Below are positions 1 through 6,969 of a stretch of DNA of 8,688 bases, one piece after another. Under the pieces are notes generated by a model. It did no database searches. It worked only from the letters and a program-made list of their open reading frames with translations, and was not told where the DNA came from. Origin of the DNA: UBA4644 sp964646225 (GTDB lineage Bacteria; Bacillota; Clostridia; Oscillospirales; Butyricicoccaceae); contig CAZYAD010000052.1 in assembly GCA_964646225.1 (NCBI GenBank), positions 1-8,688 on the forward strand. Reading direction: 5' to 3'. Numbering within the stretch: position 1 is the stretch's first letter; each line of letters starts with the position of its first letter. The translations under genes were made by a program, and so were the position numbers.

Positions 1-1
1 C

Positions 2-955
2 GTGAAGGTCGCCGTGTTCAAGCTCGACCGCATCCCGGCCTACACCGTCACCGTCGACGGCTCCACGGCTGAGACCACCGGTGCTGGCAAGTACGGCAAG
101 GGCGAGACCGTCACCATCAACGCCGGTACGAAGCCCGGCTACACCTTCAACGGCTGGACGGGCACCGATGGCGTCACCTTTGCGGATGCCGCCAGCGCCA
201 GGACGACCTTTACCATGCCCGGCAACTCTGTCACCGTCTTCGCCAACTGGAAGACCGTCAAGCCGACTGAGCCCGAAGAAAAGCCGACCGAGCCTGTCAA
301 GCCCATCACGCCTGTGGCGCCCGGCAAGCCCGGTAAGCCCGGCGAGACAGTGAAGCCCGTGGCGCCCGGCGAACCCACAGAGCCCACGACACCCGTCCAA
401 CCTGAAAAGCCCACCTTCACTGATGTGCTGCCCGGCAGCTGGTATGAGGATGCGGTGCAGTGGGCGGTGGAGAACGGCATCACCACCGGCGTGAGCGACA
501 CGCTCTTTGCCCCCGATCTGACCTGCACCCGCGCCCAGGCGGTCACCTTCCTGTGGCGTGCGGCGGGCAGTCCCGCCCCCACCGGCACGACCATGCCCTT
601 CGAGGATGTGGCCGCCGGAAGCTACTGCTATGACGCGGTACTGTGGGCGGTGGAGAACGGCATCACCTTCGGCACCTCTGACACGGCCTTCAGCCCCGAT
701 TTGGAGTGCGACCGTGCCCAGATCGTCACCTTCCTGCATCGCTTCGCCGTCAATCGCGGCATGGATGTCAGCGTGGGCGAGGACACCAACATTCTCAGCT
801 ATGCGGATGCGCTCTCCATCCCCGACTACGCCTTCACGGCCATGCAGTGGGCCTGCGGCGTGGGCGTAATGCAGGGCGACGGCGAGTACCTGCTTCCCAA
901 CGGCAGCTGCACCCGCGCACAGATTGTCACCTTCCTCTATCGCTGCATGAACTGA
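2..955 (+). CDS. SLH-domain cell-surface protein with InlB-type repeat, C-terminal part (5' end outside window)
   Basis: This is the C-terminal 317 residues of a secreted wall-anchored protein. Residues 12-84 form an InlB B-repeat-like beta module, recognisable by the YTVTVDG opening, PGYTFNGWTG core, TFTMPGNSVTV and closing ANWK. Residues 85-137 are a linker rich in Pro, Glu, Lys and Thr with repeated EKPTEP and PGKPG units. Three S-layer homology domains follow at about 139-189, 199-250 and 263-315. The first two carry YxxAVxWAVENGIT, and all three end in a C-[TD]-RAQ-x-VTFL motif. SLH domains bind secondary cell-wall polysaccharide and hold the protein on the surface. The frame is open to the left edge. 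The GTG at position 2 has no upstream sequence to support it as a start, and no signal peptide follows, so the gene most likely begins outside the window. Surface display is well supported, but the specific role (adhesion, S-layer or enzyme) is unknown because the N-terminal part is missing. Confidence 0.9.
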   Translation: MKVAVFKLDRIPAYTVTVDGSTAETTGAGKYGKGETVTINAGTKPGYTFNGWTGTDGVTFADAASARTTFTMPGNSVTVFANWKTVKPTEPEEKPTEPVKPITPVAPGKPGKPGETVKPVAPGEPTEPTTPVQPEKPTFTDVLPGSWYEDAVQWAVENGITTGVSDTLFAPDLTCTRAQAVTFLWRAAGSPAPTGTTMPFEDVAAGSYCYDAVLWAVENGITFGTSDTAFSPDLECDRAQIVTFLHRFAVNRGMDVSVGEDTNILSYADALSIPDYAFTAMQWACGVGVMQGDGEYLLPNGSCTRAQIVTFLYRCMN

Positions 956-972
956 AGCCATCCCAAAACGCA

Positions 973-1003
973 CCAAAGGGCGGCCCTCGTGGCCGCCCTT
1001 TGG
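973..1003 (+). terminator. Strong hairpin terminator after the SLH gene
   Basis: A perfect 13-bp inverted repeat (CCAAAGGGCGGCC at 973-985 pairing with 991-1003) closes a 5-base loop 18 bases after the TGA of the surface-protein gene. The stem ends in CTTTGG followed by TTGTCTG, so the T-tract is short. The long GC-rich stem and position still make transcription termination the simplest role. Confidence 0.75.
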
Positions 1004-1038
1004 TTGTCTGCATGGGCTTCACGCGGGCGGCGCGGTGG

Positions 1039-1067
1039 TTGACAAACCGACGGGGCGGGATTATAAT
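1039..1067 (+). promoter_or_regulatory. Consensus sigma-A promoter for the cobalamin operon
   Basis: TTGACA at 1039-1044 and TATAAT at 1062-1067 are both exact consensus hexamers, separated by 17 bases. Transcription should start near 1074. It is the only strong promoter between the SLH gene and cbiB, so it is expected to drive cbiB-cobD-cobQ. An exact-consensus promoter in front of a biosynthetic operon fits control exerted after initiation, by the terminator that follows. Confidence 0.85.
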
Positions 1068-1115
1068 GAATCCATTGGAACATACAGGGCCGGCGGCCTG
1101 ATTTTGACAAGCTGG

Positions 1116-1147
1116 GCCGTGACAGCGTCTGCCGTCACGGCTTTTTT
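1116..1147 (+). terminator. Intrinsic terminator within the cbiB leader (possible attenuator)
   Basis: GCCGTGAC at 1116-1123 pairs perfectly with GTCACGGC at 1134-1141 across a 10-base loop and is followed directly by TTTTTT at 1142-1147. It lies about 40 bases after the predicted transcript start and 37 bases before the cbiB start codon. A competing pairing is visible: 1093-1100 can pair with 1113-1120 (three G-U pairs), which would occupy the base of the terminator's left arm. An upstream hairpin at about 1085-1100 (CAGG-G-CC / GGCCTG) could sequester that competitor. The terminator itself is clear; the switching model is inference. Confidence 0.75.
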
Positions 1148-1183
1148 GCTGCATTTTTGCATTTCCCCGGGAGGAGCTTGCAC

Positions 1184-2266
1184 ATGAACGCATCCAGACA
1201 AAGGGACAACGGAACGGGCGGCGTCCGGCAAACGGCCGTTTTGTGGGCAGAAGGGCTGCTGGTGGGGGCCGTGCTGGCCATTATCGGCAGATGCACCGGC
1301 GGCCTGTGGGGCCTCGCGGCGCTGGCTGTGGGCTTTGGAATCGACCTGCTGCTGGGGGATCCCCACGGCATCCCCCACCCGGTGGTGGGGATCGGGAAGC
1401 TGATCTCCCTGCTGAGGCGAGGGCTGGGCCGTCTGCTGCCCGCCACCGTCTGGGGCGAACGGATCGCCGGAGGGGTGCTCTGGCTGGCGGTGGCAGCGGC
1501 CTCCACGGCCCTCCCGGCGGGCATCCTGCTGCTGTGCCGACGGGTCAGCCCCTGGCTGGGGCTGGCGGTAGAAAGCGTGATGTGCTGGCAGCTGCTGGCC
1601 ACCAGAGCGCTGCGGGACGAAAGCATGCGGGTCTGCCGGGCGCTGCGGGCAGGGGAGGTGGAGCAGGCGCGGCAGGCGGTCTCCATGATCGTGGGCCGGG
1701 ATACCCGGCGGCTGGATGCGGACGGCATTGCCCGGGCCGCAGTGGAAACGGTGGCCGAGAATACCTCTGACGGCATCGTGGCACCGCTGCTGTTTGCGGC
1801 CATCGGCGGCGCGCCGCTGGGCTTTTTCTACAAGGCGGTGAACACCATGGACTCCATGCTGGGCTATATGGAGCCGCCCTACCGGAATATCGGACTGGTA
1901 CCGGCACGGCTGGACGATGTCGCCAACCTGATTCCCGCCAGGCTTTCGGCGCTGCTGATGCTGGCGGCGGGCCGGATGCAGGGCCTGGACGGGAAAAACG
2001 GCTGGCGCATCTTCCAACGGGATCGATTCTGCCATGCCAGCCCCAATTCCGCCCAGACCGAATCGGTGTGCGCCGGACTTTTAGGGCTGCGGCTGGCGGG
2101 GGACGCCTGGTATCACGGTGAGCTGCACAAAAAGCCGTATATCGGCGATCCGCAGCGGCCGGTGGAGGCGGAGGACATCGCACGGGCCTGCCGTTTGCTG
2201 TATGGAACGGCGGCGCTGGCGCTGCCGGTATGCTGCGCCTGCAAGGCGCTGCTGTTGCTGCTGTAA
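1184..2266 (+). CDS. cbiB: Adenosylcobinamide-phosphate synthase (CbiB; CobD in Pseudomonas nomenclature)
   Basis: This 360-residue integral membrane enzyme attaches the (R)-1-amino-2-propanol phosphate arm to adenosylcobyric acid in the late steps of cobalamin assembly. Family signatures are clear in order: GFGIDLLLGDPHGIPHPV (50-67), SMIVGRDT (167-174), ETVAENTSDGIVAPLL (188-203), YKAVNTMDSMLGY (216-228), RLDDVANLIPARL (242-254) and RDRFCHASPNSAQTES (279-294). Hydrophobic segments lie at about 18-36, 41-58, 97-117, 122-138, 196-214 and the C-terminal end. ATG 1184 was chosen because GGGAGGAG at 1169-1176 precedes it at good spacing; the frame also opens at TTG 1157 but without a ribosome binding site. 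The protein has about 40 residues before the usual family start, adding one predicted membrane helix. It is first in a tight operon, 13 bases ahead of cobD. Confidence 0.95.
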   Translation: MNASRQRDNGTGGVRQTAVLWAEGLLVGAVLAIIGRCTGGLWGLAALAVGFGIDLLLGDPHGIPHPVVGIGKLISLLRRGLGRLLPATVWGERIAGGVLWLAVAAASTALPAGILLLCRRVSPWLGLAVESVMCWQLLATRALRDESMRVCRALRAGEVEQARQAVSMIVGRDTRRLDADGIARAAVETVAENTSDGIVAPLLFAAIGGAPLGFFYKAVNTMDSMLGYMEPPYRNIGLVPARLDDVANLIPARLSALLMLAAGRMQGLDGKNGWRIFQRDRFCHASPNSAQTESVCAGLLGLRLAGDAWYHGELHKKPYIGDPQRPVEAEDIARACRLLYGTAALALPVCCACKALLLLL

Positions 2267-2279
2267 GGGAGGGGCGTTC

Positions 2280-3338
2280 ATGCTGTATCAGGTGCAGAAT
2301 CCCCATGGCGGCGACCGGTATGGCCGGCCGGTGCGGCTGGATTTTTCGGCCAACACCAATCCTCTGGGGACGCCGGAGGGGGTGCGTCAGGCGGTGCTCC
2401 GGTCGGCGGCACGGCTGGATCGGTATCCTGACCCCTATTGCCGGGCGCTGGTGGAGGCAATCGCCCGGTTTGAGGAGACAGACAGGGAGCACATCCTCTG
2501 CGGCTGCGGCGCGGCGGAGCTGATCTTTTCCTACTGCGCGGCGCTGCGGCCCCAAACAGCGCTGGAGCTGGCCCCCACCTTTTCGGAGTATTCCGCCGCA
2601 GCAGAGGCCTTTGGCTGCCGGGTGGAGCGCTTTCCGTTGGAGGCGGAGCAGGGCTTTGTGCCGGGCGAGACGCTGTTGCGGCGTCTGGAGCAGGGCAACT
2701 GGGAGGTGCTGTTTCTCTGCAATCCCAACAATCCCACGGGACAGGTGATCCCGCCTGTGCTGCTGGAGGAGATCGCGGAGGTCTGCCGCAAACGGGGCAT
2801 CCGGCTGTTTCTGGACGAGTGCTTTCTGGATCTGAGCGACGGCGGCAGAGGACAGAGCCTGAAAAAGCGGCTGGAGCGGCAGCCGGGGCTGCTGATCCTG
2901 AAGGCGTTTACCAAAAGCTACGGCATGGCGGGGCTGCGGCTGGGGTATTGCATGACCGCCGACCGGGCGCTGCTGGCCGCCATGAGCCGTCAGGCGCAGC
3001 CCTGGAATGTCTCTCTCCCGGCGCAGGAGGCCGGTGTGGCGGCGCTGGAGGAGCAGGCCTTTTTGCAGCGGTCCAGGGCGGTCATCCGGGAGGAACGGGC
3101 CTGGCTGACCGGGCAGCTGGAGGAGCTGGGGATCCGGGTGAACCCCTCTCAGGCCAATTATCTGCTGCTGTACAGTCCGCTGCCGCTGGGGCGGCTGCTG
3201 GGCGAGCGGGGCATCCAGCTGCGGGATTGCAGCAATTATCACGGACTGGGCGCGGGCTGGTTCCGCATCGCGGTCAGGCCCCGGGCGGAAAATCGGGAGT
3301 TGATCTCCGCTTTGCGGAGCATCGTGGAGGAAAATTGA
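2280..3338 (+). CDS. cobD: L-threonine-O-3-phosphate decarboxylase (CobD; CobC in Pseudomonas), PLP aminotransferase fold
   Basis: This 352-residue fold-type I PLP protein of the histidinol-phosphate aminotransferase family is predicted to decarboxylate L-threonine phosphate to (R)-1-amino-2-propanol phosphate, the arm used by CbiB next door. Visible landmarks are the N-terminal LDFSANTNPLG (20-30), typical of the CobD branch; the NPNNPTG motif (148-154); LDE with PLP-contacting Asp179; the Schiff-base lysine Lys212 in FTKSYGMAGLRLGY (210-223), with phosphate-binding Arg220; and the carboxylate-binding Arg329 in WFRIAVR. The length matches the family (about 350-365). ATG 2280 is preceded by GGGAGGGG at 2267-2274, and the frame's upstream extension lies inside cbiB. 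Histidinol-phosphate aminotransferase is the main alternative, but sitting between cbiB and cobQ with one base to the latter settles the call. Confidence 0.92.
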   Translation: MLYQVQNPHGGDRYGRPVRLDFSANTNPLGTPEGVRQAVLRSAARLDRYPDPYCRALVEAIARFEETDREHILCGCGAAELIFSYCAALRPQTALELAPTFSEYSAAAEAFGCRVERFPLEAEQGFVPGETLLRRLEQGNWEVLFLCNPNNPTGQVIPPVLLEEIAEVCRKRGIRLFLDECFLDLSDGGRGQSLKKRLERQPGLLILKAFTKSYGMAGLRLGYCMTADRALLAAMSRQAQPWNVSLPAQEAGVAALEEQAFLQRSRAVIREERAWLTGQLEELGIRVNPSQANYLLLYSPLPLGRLLGERGIQLRDCSNYHGLGAGWFRIAVRPRAENRELISALRSIVEEN

Positions 3339-3339
3339 A

Positions 3340-4803
3340 ATGGCAAAATGCATCATGATTCAGGGAACCATGTCTAACGCAGGAAAAAGCCTGCTGGCCG
3401 CCGGGCTGTGCCGGGTGTTCCGGCAGGATGGCTGGCGGGTAGCGCCCTTCAAGAGCCAGAACATGGCCCTCAATTCCTTTATCACTGCAGACGGCGGAGA
3501 GATGGGCCGGGCGCAGGTGGTGCAGGCTGAGGCGGCGGGTATCGCTCCCGATGTGCGGATGAATCCCATCCTGCTCAAGCCCACCACCGATGTGGGGAGC
3601 CAGGTCATTGTCAACGGCGTTGTGCAGGGAAATATGCGGGCGATGGAGTATCACCGCCGCAAGCGGGAGTATCTCCCTGCCGTGCTGGAGGCCTATCGCA
3701 GTCTGGCTGCCGAGTATGATATCATCGTCATCGAAGGGGCGGGCAGCCCGGCGGAGATCAACCTCCGGCAGGAGGACATCGTCAACATGGGCCTGGCGCA
3801 GCTGGTGGACGCGCCGGTGCTGCTGGTGGGCGATATCGACCGGGGCGGCGTGTTTGCCCAGCTCTACGGCACCATCGCTCTGCTGGAGCCGGAGGAGCGG
3901 GCGCGGGTGAAGGGCACTATCGTCAACAAGTTCCGGGGCGACAGGGATATCCTGGCGCCGGGACTGGAGCAGCTGGAACGGCTGTGCGGCGTCCCGGTGG
4001 TGGGCGTCATGCCCTATACCCATGTGGATATCGATGATGAGGACAGCCTCAGCGAGCGATTCCGCCGGGATCCGGAGCGCAAGCTGGTGGATATTGCCGT
4101 CATTCGGGTGCCGAGGATCTCCAACTTCACCGATTTCAGCCCCTTCGAGCGGTACGACAATGTTTCGCTGCGGTATGTGGATCGGGTGTCGGAGCTCCAC
4201 CGACCCGATCTGATCCTGCTGCCGGGCACCAAGAGTACCATCGAGGATCTGCGCTGGCTGCGGCAGTCGGGGCTGGAGGCGGCAGTGCAAAAGGCCGCTG
4301 CCGCCGGAACGCCGGTGTTTGGCATCTGCGGCGGCTACCAGATGCTGGGCCGCAGCATTGCCGATCCCCAGCAGGTGGAGGCCGCCGGTGTCACCGAGAT
4401 CGCCGGGCTGGGCCTTTTGGAGATGGACACCGTTTTTGCCGGGGAAAAGGTGCAGACCCAGACCCGCGGGGTGTTCCGTGGCCTGGAGGGGCTGCTGTCC
4501 GGACTGAACGGCCTTGCCTATGAGGGCTATGAGATCCATATGGGCCGGAGCGGGCAGACACTGCCGCCGGTCATGGGGAACGGCACGGTCTACGGCAGCT
4601 ATATCCACGGTATTTTCGACGCGCCCGGCGTGGCGGACGCTGTTTTGCAGGCGATCTGCCGGGAAAAGGGTATTGATTTTGCGGCGCTGGGCACCTTTAA
4701 TGCGGCGGAATACCGGGAGCGGCAGTATGATCTGCTGGCCGATGCGGTGCGGAGCGGTCTGGATATGGAGCAGGTCTATCGCATCCTGAACCGGGAGATT
4801 TGA
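3340..4803 (+). CDS. cobQ: Cobyric acid synthase, glutamine-hydrolysing (CobQ/CbiP)
   Basis: This 487-residue enzyme is predicted to amidate side chains b, d, e and g of adenosylcobyrinic a,c-diamide with glutamine and ATP, giving the cobyric acid that CbiB uses. The N-terminal synthetase domain (about 1-230) begins with the P-loop-like GTMSNAGKS (9-17), followed by PFKSQNMALNS (36-46), VIEGAGSPAEINL (130-142) and VGDIDRGGVFAQL (163-175). The C-terminal class I glutamine amidotransferase-like domain (about 250-450) has the nucleophile Cys330 in GICGGYQMLG, plus GYEIHMG (396-402) and His423 in YIHGIFD. Full family length and all landmark residues are present, so it should be active. ATG 3340 begins one base after the cobD stop, and GGAGG at 3326-3330 inside the end of cobD serves as ribosome binding site, implying coupled translation. 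It is the last gene of the operon before the terminator at 4811-4846. Confidence 0.96.
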   Translation: MAKCIMIQGTMSNAGKSLLAAGLCRVFRQDGWRVAPFKSQNMALNSFITADGGEMGRAQVVQAEAAGIAPDVRMNPILLKPTTDVGSQVIVNGVVQGNMRAMEYHRRKREYLPAVLEAYRSLAAEYDIIVIEGAGSPAEINLRQEDIVNMGLAQLVDAPVLLVGDIDRGGVFAQLYGTIALLEPEERARVKGTIVNKFRGDRDILAPGLEQLERLCGVPVVGVMPYTHVDIDDEDSLSERFRRDPERKLVDIAVIRVPRISNFTDFSPFERYDNVSLRYVDRVSELHRPDLILLPGTKSTIEDLRWLRQSGLEAAVQKAAAAGTPVFGICGGYQMLGRSIADPQQVEAAGVTEIAGLGLLEMDTVFAGEKVQTQTRGVFRGLEGLLSGLNGLAYEGYEIHMGRSGQTLPPVMGNGTVYGSYIHGIFDAPGVADAVLQAICREKGIDFAALGTFNAAEYRERQYDLLADAVRSGLDMEQVYRILNREI

Positions 4804-4810
4804 ATACGAG

Positions 4811-4846
4811 AGCGGCGGCTTCCTGTCATGGGGGCCGCTGCTTTTT
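4811..4846 (+). terminator. Intrinsic terminator of the cobalamin operon
   Basis: AGCGGC at 4811-4816 pairs with GCCGCT at 4834-4839. A possible inner CC/GG pairing sits around the loop, and TTTTT follows at 4842-4846. It starts 7 bases after the cobQ TGA and separates this operon from the dehydrogenase operon. Confidence 0.8.
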
Positions 4847-4860
4847 AAAATTCGCATAAT

Positions 4861-5017
4861 GCACAAAAATCCGGTCGAAAATTTATCTAAAATGCCTTTC
4901 GATTCCGGTTGAAACGGCAGGGTCAAATTTGCTATAATAAAGCCAAAAAGCAGAGCCACGGACCTGAAATACGGCATATACAGCAACCTGCACAAAAATC
5001 GGGTCCTATCTTTGTGC
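4861..5017 (+). repeat. Repeated CCGGTYGAAA / GCACAAAAATC elements around the dehydrogenase promoter
   Basis: A 16-base element, GCACAAAAATCCGGTC (4861-4876), recurs at 4990-5005 with one change, so one copy lies upstream of the promoter and one in the leader. A shorter relative, TTCCGGTTGAAA (4903-4914), overlaps the -35 hexamer and matches ATCCGGTCGAAA (4869-4880) at 10 of 12 bases. TCGAAA (4875-4880) and TTTCGA (4897-4902) form an inverted pair. The downstream copy also provides the left arm of a 7-bp hairpin, GCACAAA (4990-4996) with TTTGTGC (5011-5017), ending just before the ribosome binding site. These are candidate operator sites; no regulator is identified. Confidence 0.5.
4909..4938 (+). 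promoter_or_regulatory. Sigma-A promoter with extended -10 for the dehydrogenase-sda operon
   Basis: TTGAAA at 4909-4914 and TATAAT at 4933-4938 are separated by 18 bases, and TGC at 4930-4932 gives an extended -10. The start should fall near 4945, leaving a leader of about 90 bases. This is the only good promoter seen before the dehydrogenase gene and probably serves all four genes to 8358. Confidence 0.75.
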
Positions 5018-5037
5018 AAAATGGAGAGGAGCTTGCC

Positions 5038-6285
5038 ATGAACGGTGTTTATGAGAACTTCACGACCATGATCGACCGGGCGGCGGCGATCCTGGGACTG
5101 GAGCGTACCCAGTATGAGTTCGCCAAATATCCCGAGCGGGAGATGATCGTCTCGGTGCCGGTGGAGATGGACGACGGCACGGTTACGGTCTTCCGGGGGT
5201 ACCGGGTGCAGCATTCCTGCCTGCTGGGCCCCTATAAGGGTGGCGTCCGGTTCCACCCCTCGGTGGATCACAACAGTATGCGGGGGCTGGCGGGTCTGAT
5301 GACCCTGAAATGCACCCTGGCAGGTCTGCCCTTCGGCGGCGCCAAGGGCGGCGTCAGCGTAGATCCCGGCAAGCTGAGCCGGGGCGAGCTGACCCGGTTG
5401 ACCCGGCGGTATACCGCCATGATCCTGCCGGTGATCGGGCCGGAGATGGATATCCCCGCCACCGATGTGGGCACCGATGACGCCATCATGGGCTGGATCA
5501 TGGACACCTACAGCATGATGGCAGGAAAGGCCGTCCCGGGCATCGTCACCGGAAAGCCGGTGGAGCTGGGCGGCAGCCGGGGCCGCACCGAAGCCGCCGG
5601 AAGAGGCGCTTCCTATGTGCTGCGTGAGTGCATGAAGCGTCTCCGGGTGCCGCAGAACCGCTGCACCGCCGTGGTGTCCGGGCTGGGACATGTGGGCCGC
5701 AGCGTGGCCGCCGGAATGTATGAGCAGGGCATCCGGCTGATCGGCTGCAGCGATTCCAGCGGCGCCATCCTCCGGGAGGAGGGGCTGGATGTGCCGGCGC
5801 TCCTGGAGTTCAAGGCGCAGGGGGGAAGGCTGGCAGATTATCAGGCGCCGGGCGTCCGGCATCTCAGCGGAGAGGAGCTGCTGGAGCAGCCCTGCACCGT
5901 GCTGGCACTGTGTGCCGTGGAGGCTACCGTCACCGAGGACAACGCACACCTGCTCCAGCCCCGCATCGTGCTGGAATGCGGCAACGCCCAGATCACGGCA
6001 CGGGCCGGTGACCTGCTGGAGGAGCGGGAGATCACCGTCATCCCCGATCTGGTGGCCACCGCAGGCGGCGTGATCGTGGATTACTTTGAACGGGTGCAGA
6101 ATGTGCAGTCCCTGATCTGGGAGACCCAGGATGTGGATCGCATGATGAAAAGCCTGCTGCTCAAGACCTTTGACCAGGTTTGGGAGGGTGCGATGCGCCA
6201 CGGCGTCTCCCTGCGGGTGGCCTCCTATGTCATTGCGCTGGAGAAGGTCTGTGAGGCAAAGCGCATCCGGGGCATTTTCCCCTGA
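5038..6285 (+). CDS. Glu/Leu/Phe/Val-family amino acid dehydrogenase (GDH-like, substrate uncertain)
   Basis: This 415-residue protein is an NAD(P)-dependent oxidative deaminase of the hexameric glutamate dehydrogenase type. Conserved catalytic features are Lys67 in GPYKGGVRFHPS, Lys91 in TLKCT, Lys103 in LPFGGAKGG and Asp143 in PATDVGTDD. The cofactor half shows VELGGSRGRTEAAGRG (175-190) and the Rossmann glycines GLGHVG (215-220). Two substrate-side signatures are unusual. The usual GANGPTT-like loop reads CGNAQIT (314-320). In the GGV-x-V-S-YFEW block the Ser that contacts the substrate gamma-carboxylate in glutamate enzymes is Asp348, with Arg in place of Trp at 352. Glutamate may therefore not be the substrate. 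ATG 5038 is chosen because GGAGAGGAG (5023-5031) precedes it; the frame extends back to TTG 4909, but that overlaps the promoter. It is first in the operon, 21 bases before sdaAB. Confidence 0.85.
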   Translation: MNGVYENFTTMIDRAAAILGLERTQYEFAKYPEREMIVSVPVEMDDGTVTVFRGYRVQHSCLLGPYKGGVRFHPSVDHNSMRGLAGLMTLKCTLAGLPFGGAKGGVSVDPGKLSRGELTRLTRRYTAMILPVIGPEMDIPATDVGTDDAIMGWIMDTYSMMAGKAVPGIVTGKPVELGGSRGRTEAAGRGASYVLRECMKRLRVPQNRCTAVVSGLGHVGRSVAAGMYEQGIRLIGCSDSSGAILREEGLDVPALLEFKAQGGRLADYQAPGVRHLSGEELLEQPCTVLALCAVEATVTEDNAHLLQPRIVLECGNAQITARAGDLLEEREITVIPDLVATAGGVIVDYFERVQNVQSLIWETQDVDRMMKSLLLKTFDQVWEGAMRHGVSLRVASYVIALEKVCEAKRIRGIFP

Positions 6286-6306
6286 TAGGAGAAAGGGGGA
6301 AGACAA

Positions 6307-6969
6307 GTGAGCGTCGGATTATTTGATATTCTGGGCCCCATCACCGTGGGTCCCTCCTCCTCCCACACCGCAGGGGCGGTGCGCATCGGGCTGGTGTGCC
6401 GGATGCTGTTGGAGGATGATGTGCGCTATGCCCGCATCACCTTTTACGGTTCCTTTGCCGATACCTACCACGGTCACGGCACCGACAAGGCGGTCATCGG
6501 CGGGCTGCTGGGCTTTCACACCGACAACGAAAAGATCCGGGAAAGCCTGCGCCTGGCGGAATTCCGCGGCCTGACCTATGAATTCGCCACGGCGGAGGAC
6601 ACCCGGCTCCATCCCAACACCGTGCTGATTGAAGCCCGCTCCAAGACCGGAAGCGTGAAGGTGCAGGGCGCTTCGGTGGGCGGCGGCGCCATTGTGATCA
6701 CTGCCATCAACGGGATGGCCGTCCATTGCAGCTTTGTGGAGGATACGCTGATCCTGTTTCATCGGGATGAGCCGGGGGTGCTGGCCAGCATCGCCCACAT
6801 CCTGTCCTCCAACGGCTACAATATCGGCAATCTGCGCCTGTCCCGCACCCGCCGGGAGGGTGATGTGATCACGGTGATCGAGACCGATGTGCCGGTGGAT
6901 CCCGGCACGGTGGATCACCTCTGTACGGTGGAAAGCGTCACCGAGGCGGTGGCCGTCCCACGGTTCTGA
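6307..6969 (+). CDS. sdaAB: L-serine dehydratase, iron-sulfur-dependent, beta subunit
   Basis: This 220-residue beta subunit partners SdaAA, encoded next, to convert L-serine to pyruvate and ammonia in the cytoplasm. It opens with the family signature GPSSSHTAGAVRIG (15-28), followed by YHGHGTDKAVIGGLLG (54-69) and the GASVGGGAI block (121-129). A C-terminal ACT domain (about 148-218) has the typical DEPGVLASIAHILSSNGYNIGNL core, so allosteric ligand binding or subunit contact is expected. The start is GTG 6307, preceded by AAAGGGGG (6292-6299) at 7 bases. No in-frame ATG lies closer to the conserved N-terminus, which must be kept for the GPSSSHT motif. Length is normal for the two-subunit clostridial/Bacillus type. 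The spacing of 21 bases after the dehydrogenase indicates co-transcription. Confidence 0.95.
   Translation: MSVGLFDILGPITVGPSSSHTAGAVRIGLVCRMLLEDDVRYARITFYGSFADTYHGHGTDKAVIGGLLGFHTDNEKIRESLRLAEFRGLTYEFATAEDTRLHPNTVLIEARSKTGSVKVQGASVGGGAIVITAINGMAVHCSFVEDTLILFHRDEPGVLASIAHILSSNGYNIGNLRLSRTRREGDVITVIETDVPVDPGTVDHLCTVESVTEAVAVPRF

Noticed and set aside
1068..1183. Cobalamin riboswitch upstream of cbiB
   Set aside because: The leader is only about 110 bases, the part before the terminator about 40, and no B12-box-like sequence is present.
1545..3356. Long minus-strand open frame opposite cbiB and cobD
   Set aside because: It is the Pro/Gln/Arg-rich shadow of two well-supported genes, with no motif and no start signal.
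4909..5037. Upstream TTG start for the dehydrogenase
   Set aside because: The extension begins in the -35 box of the promoter and contains non-family residues; ATG 5038 has a strong ribosome binding site.
3274..6306. Very long open frame on the minus strand
   Set aside because: It runs antisense across cobQ and the dehydrogenase, has no ribosome binding site or recognisable domain, and is low-complexity His/Gln/Pro/Arg-rich protein typical of the complement of GC-rich genes.
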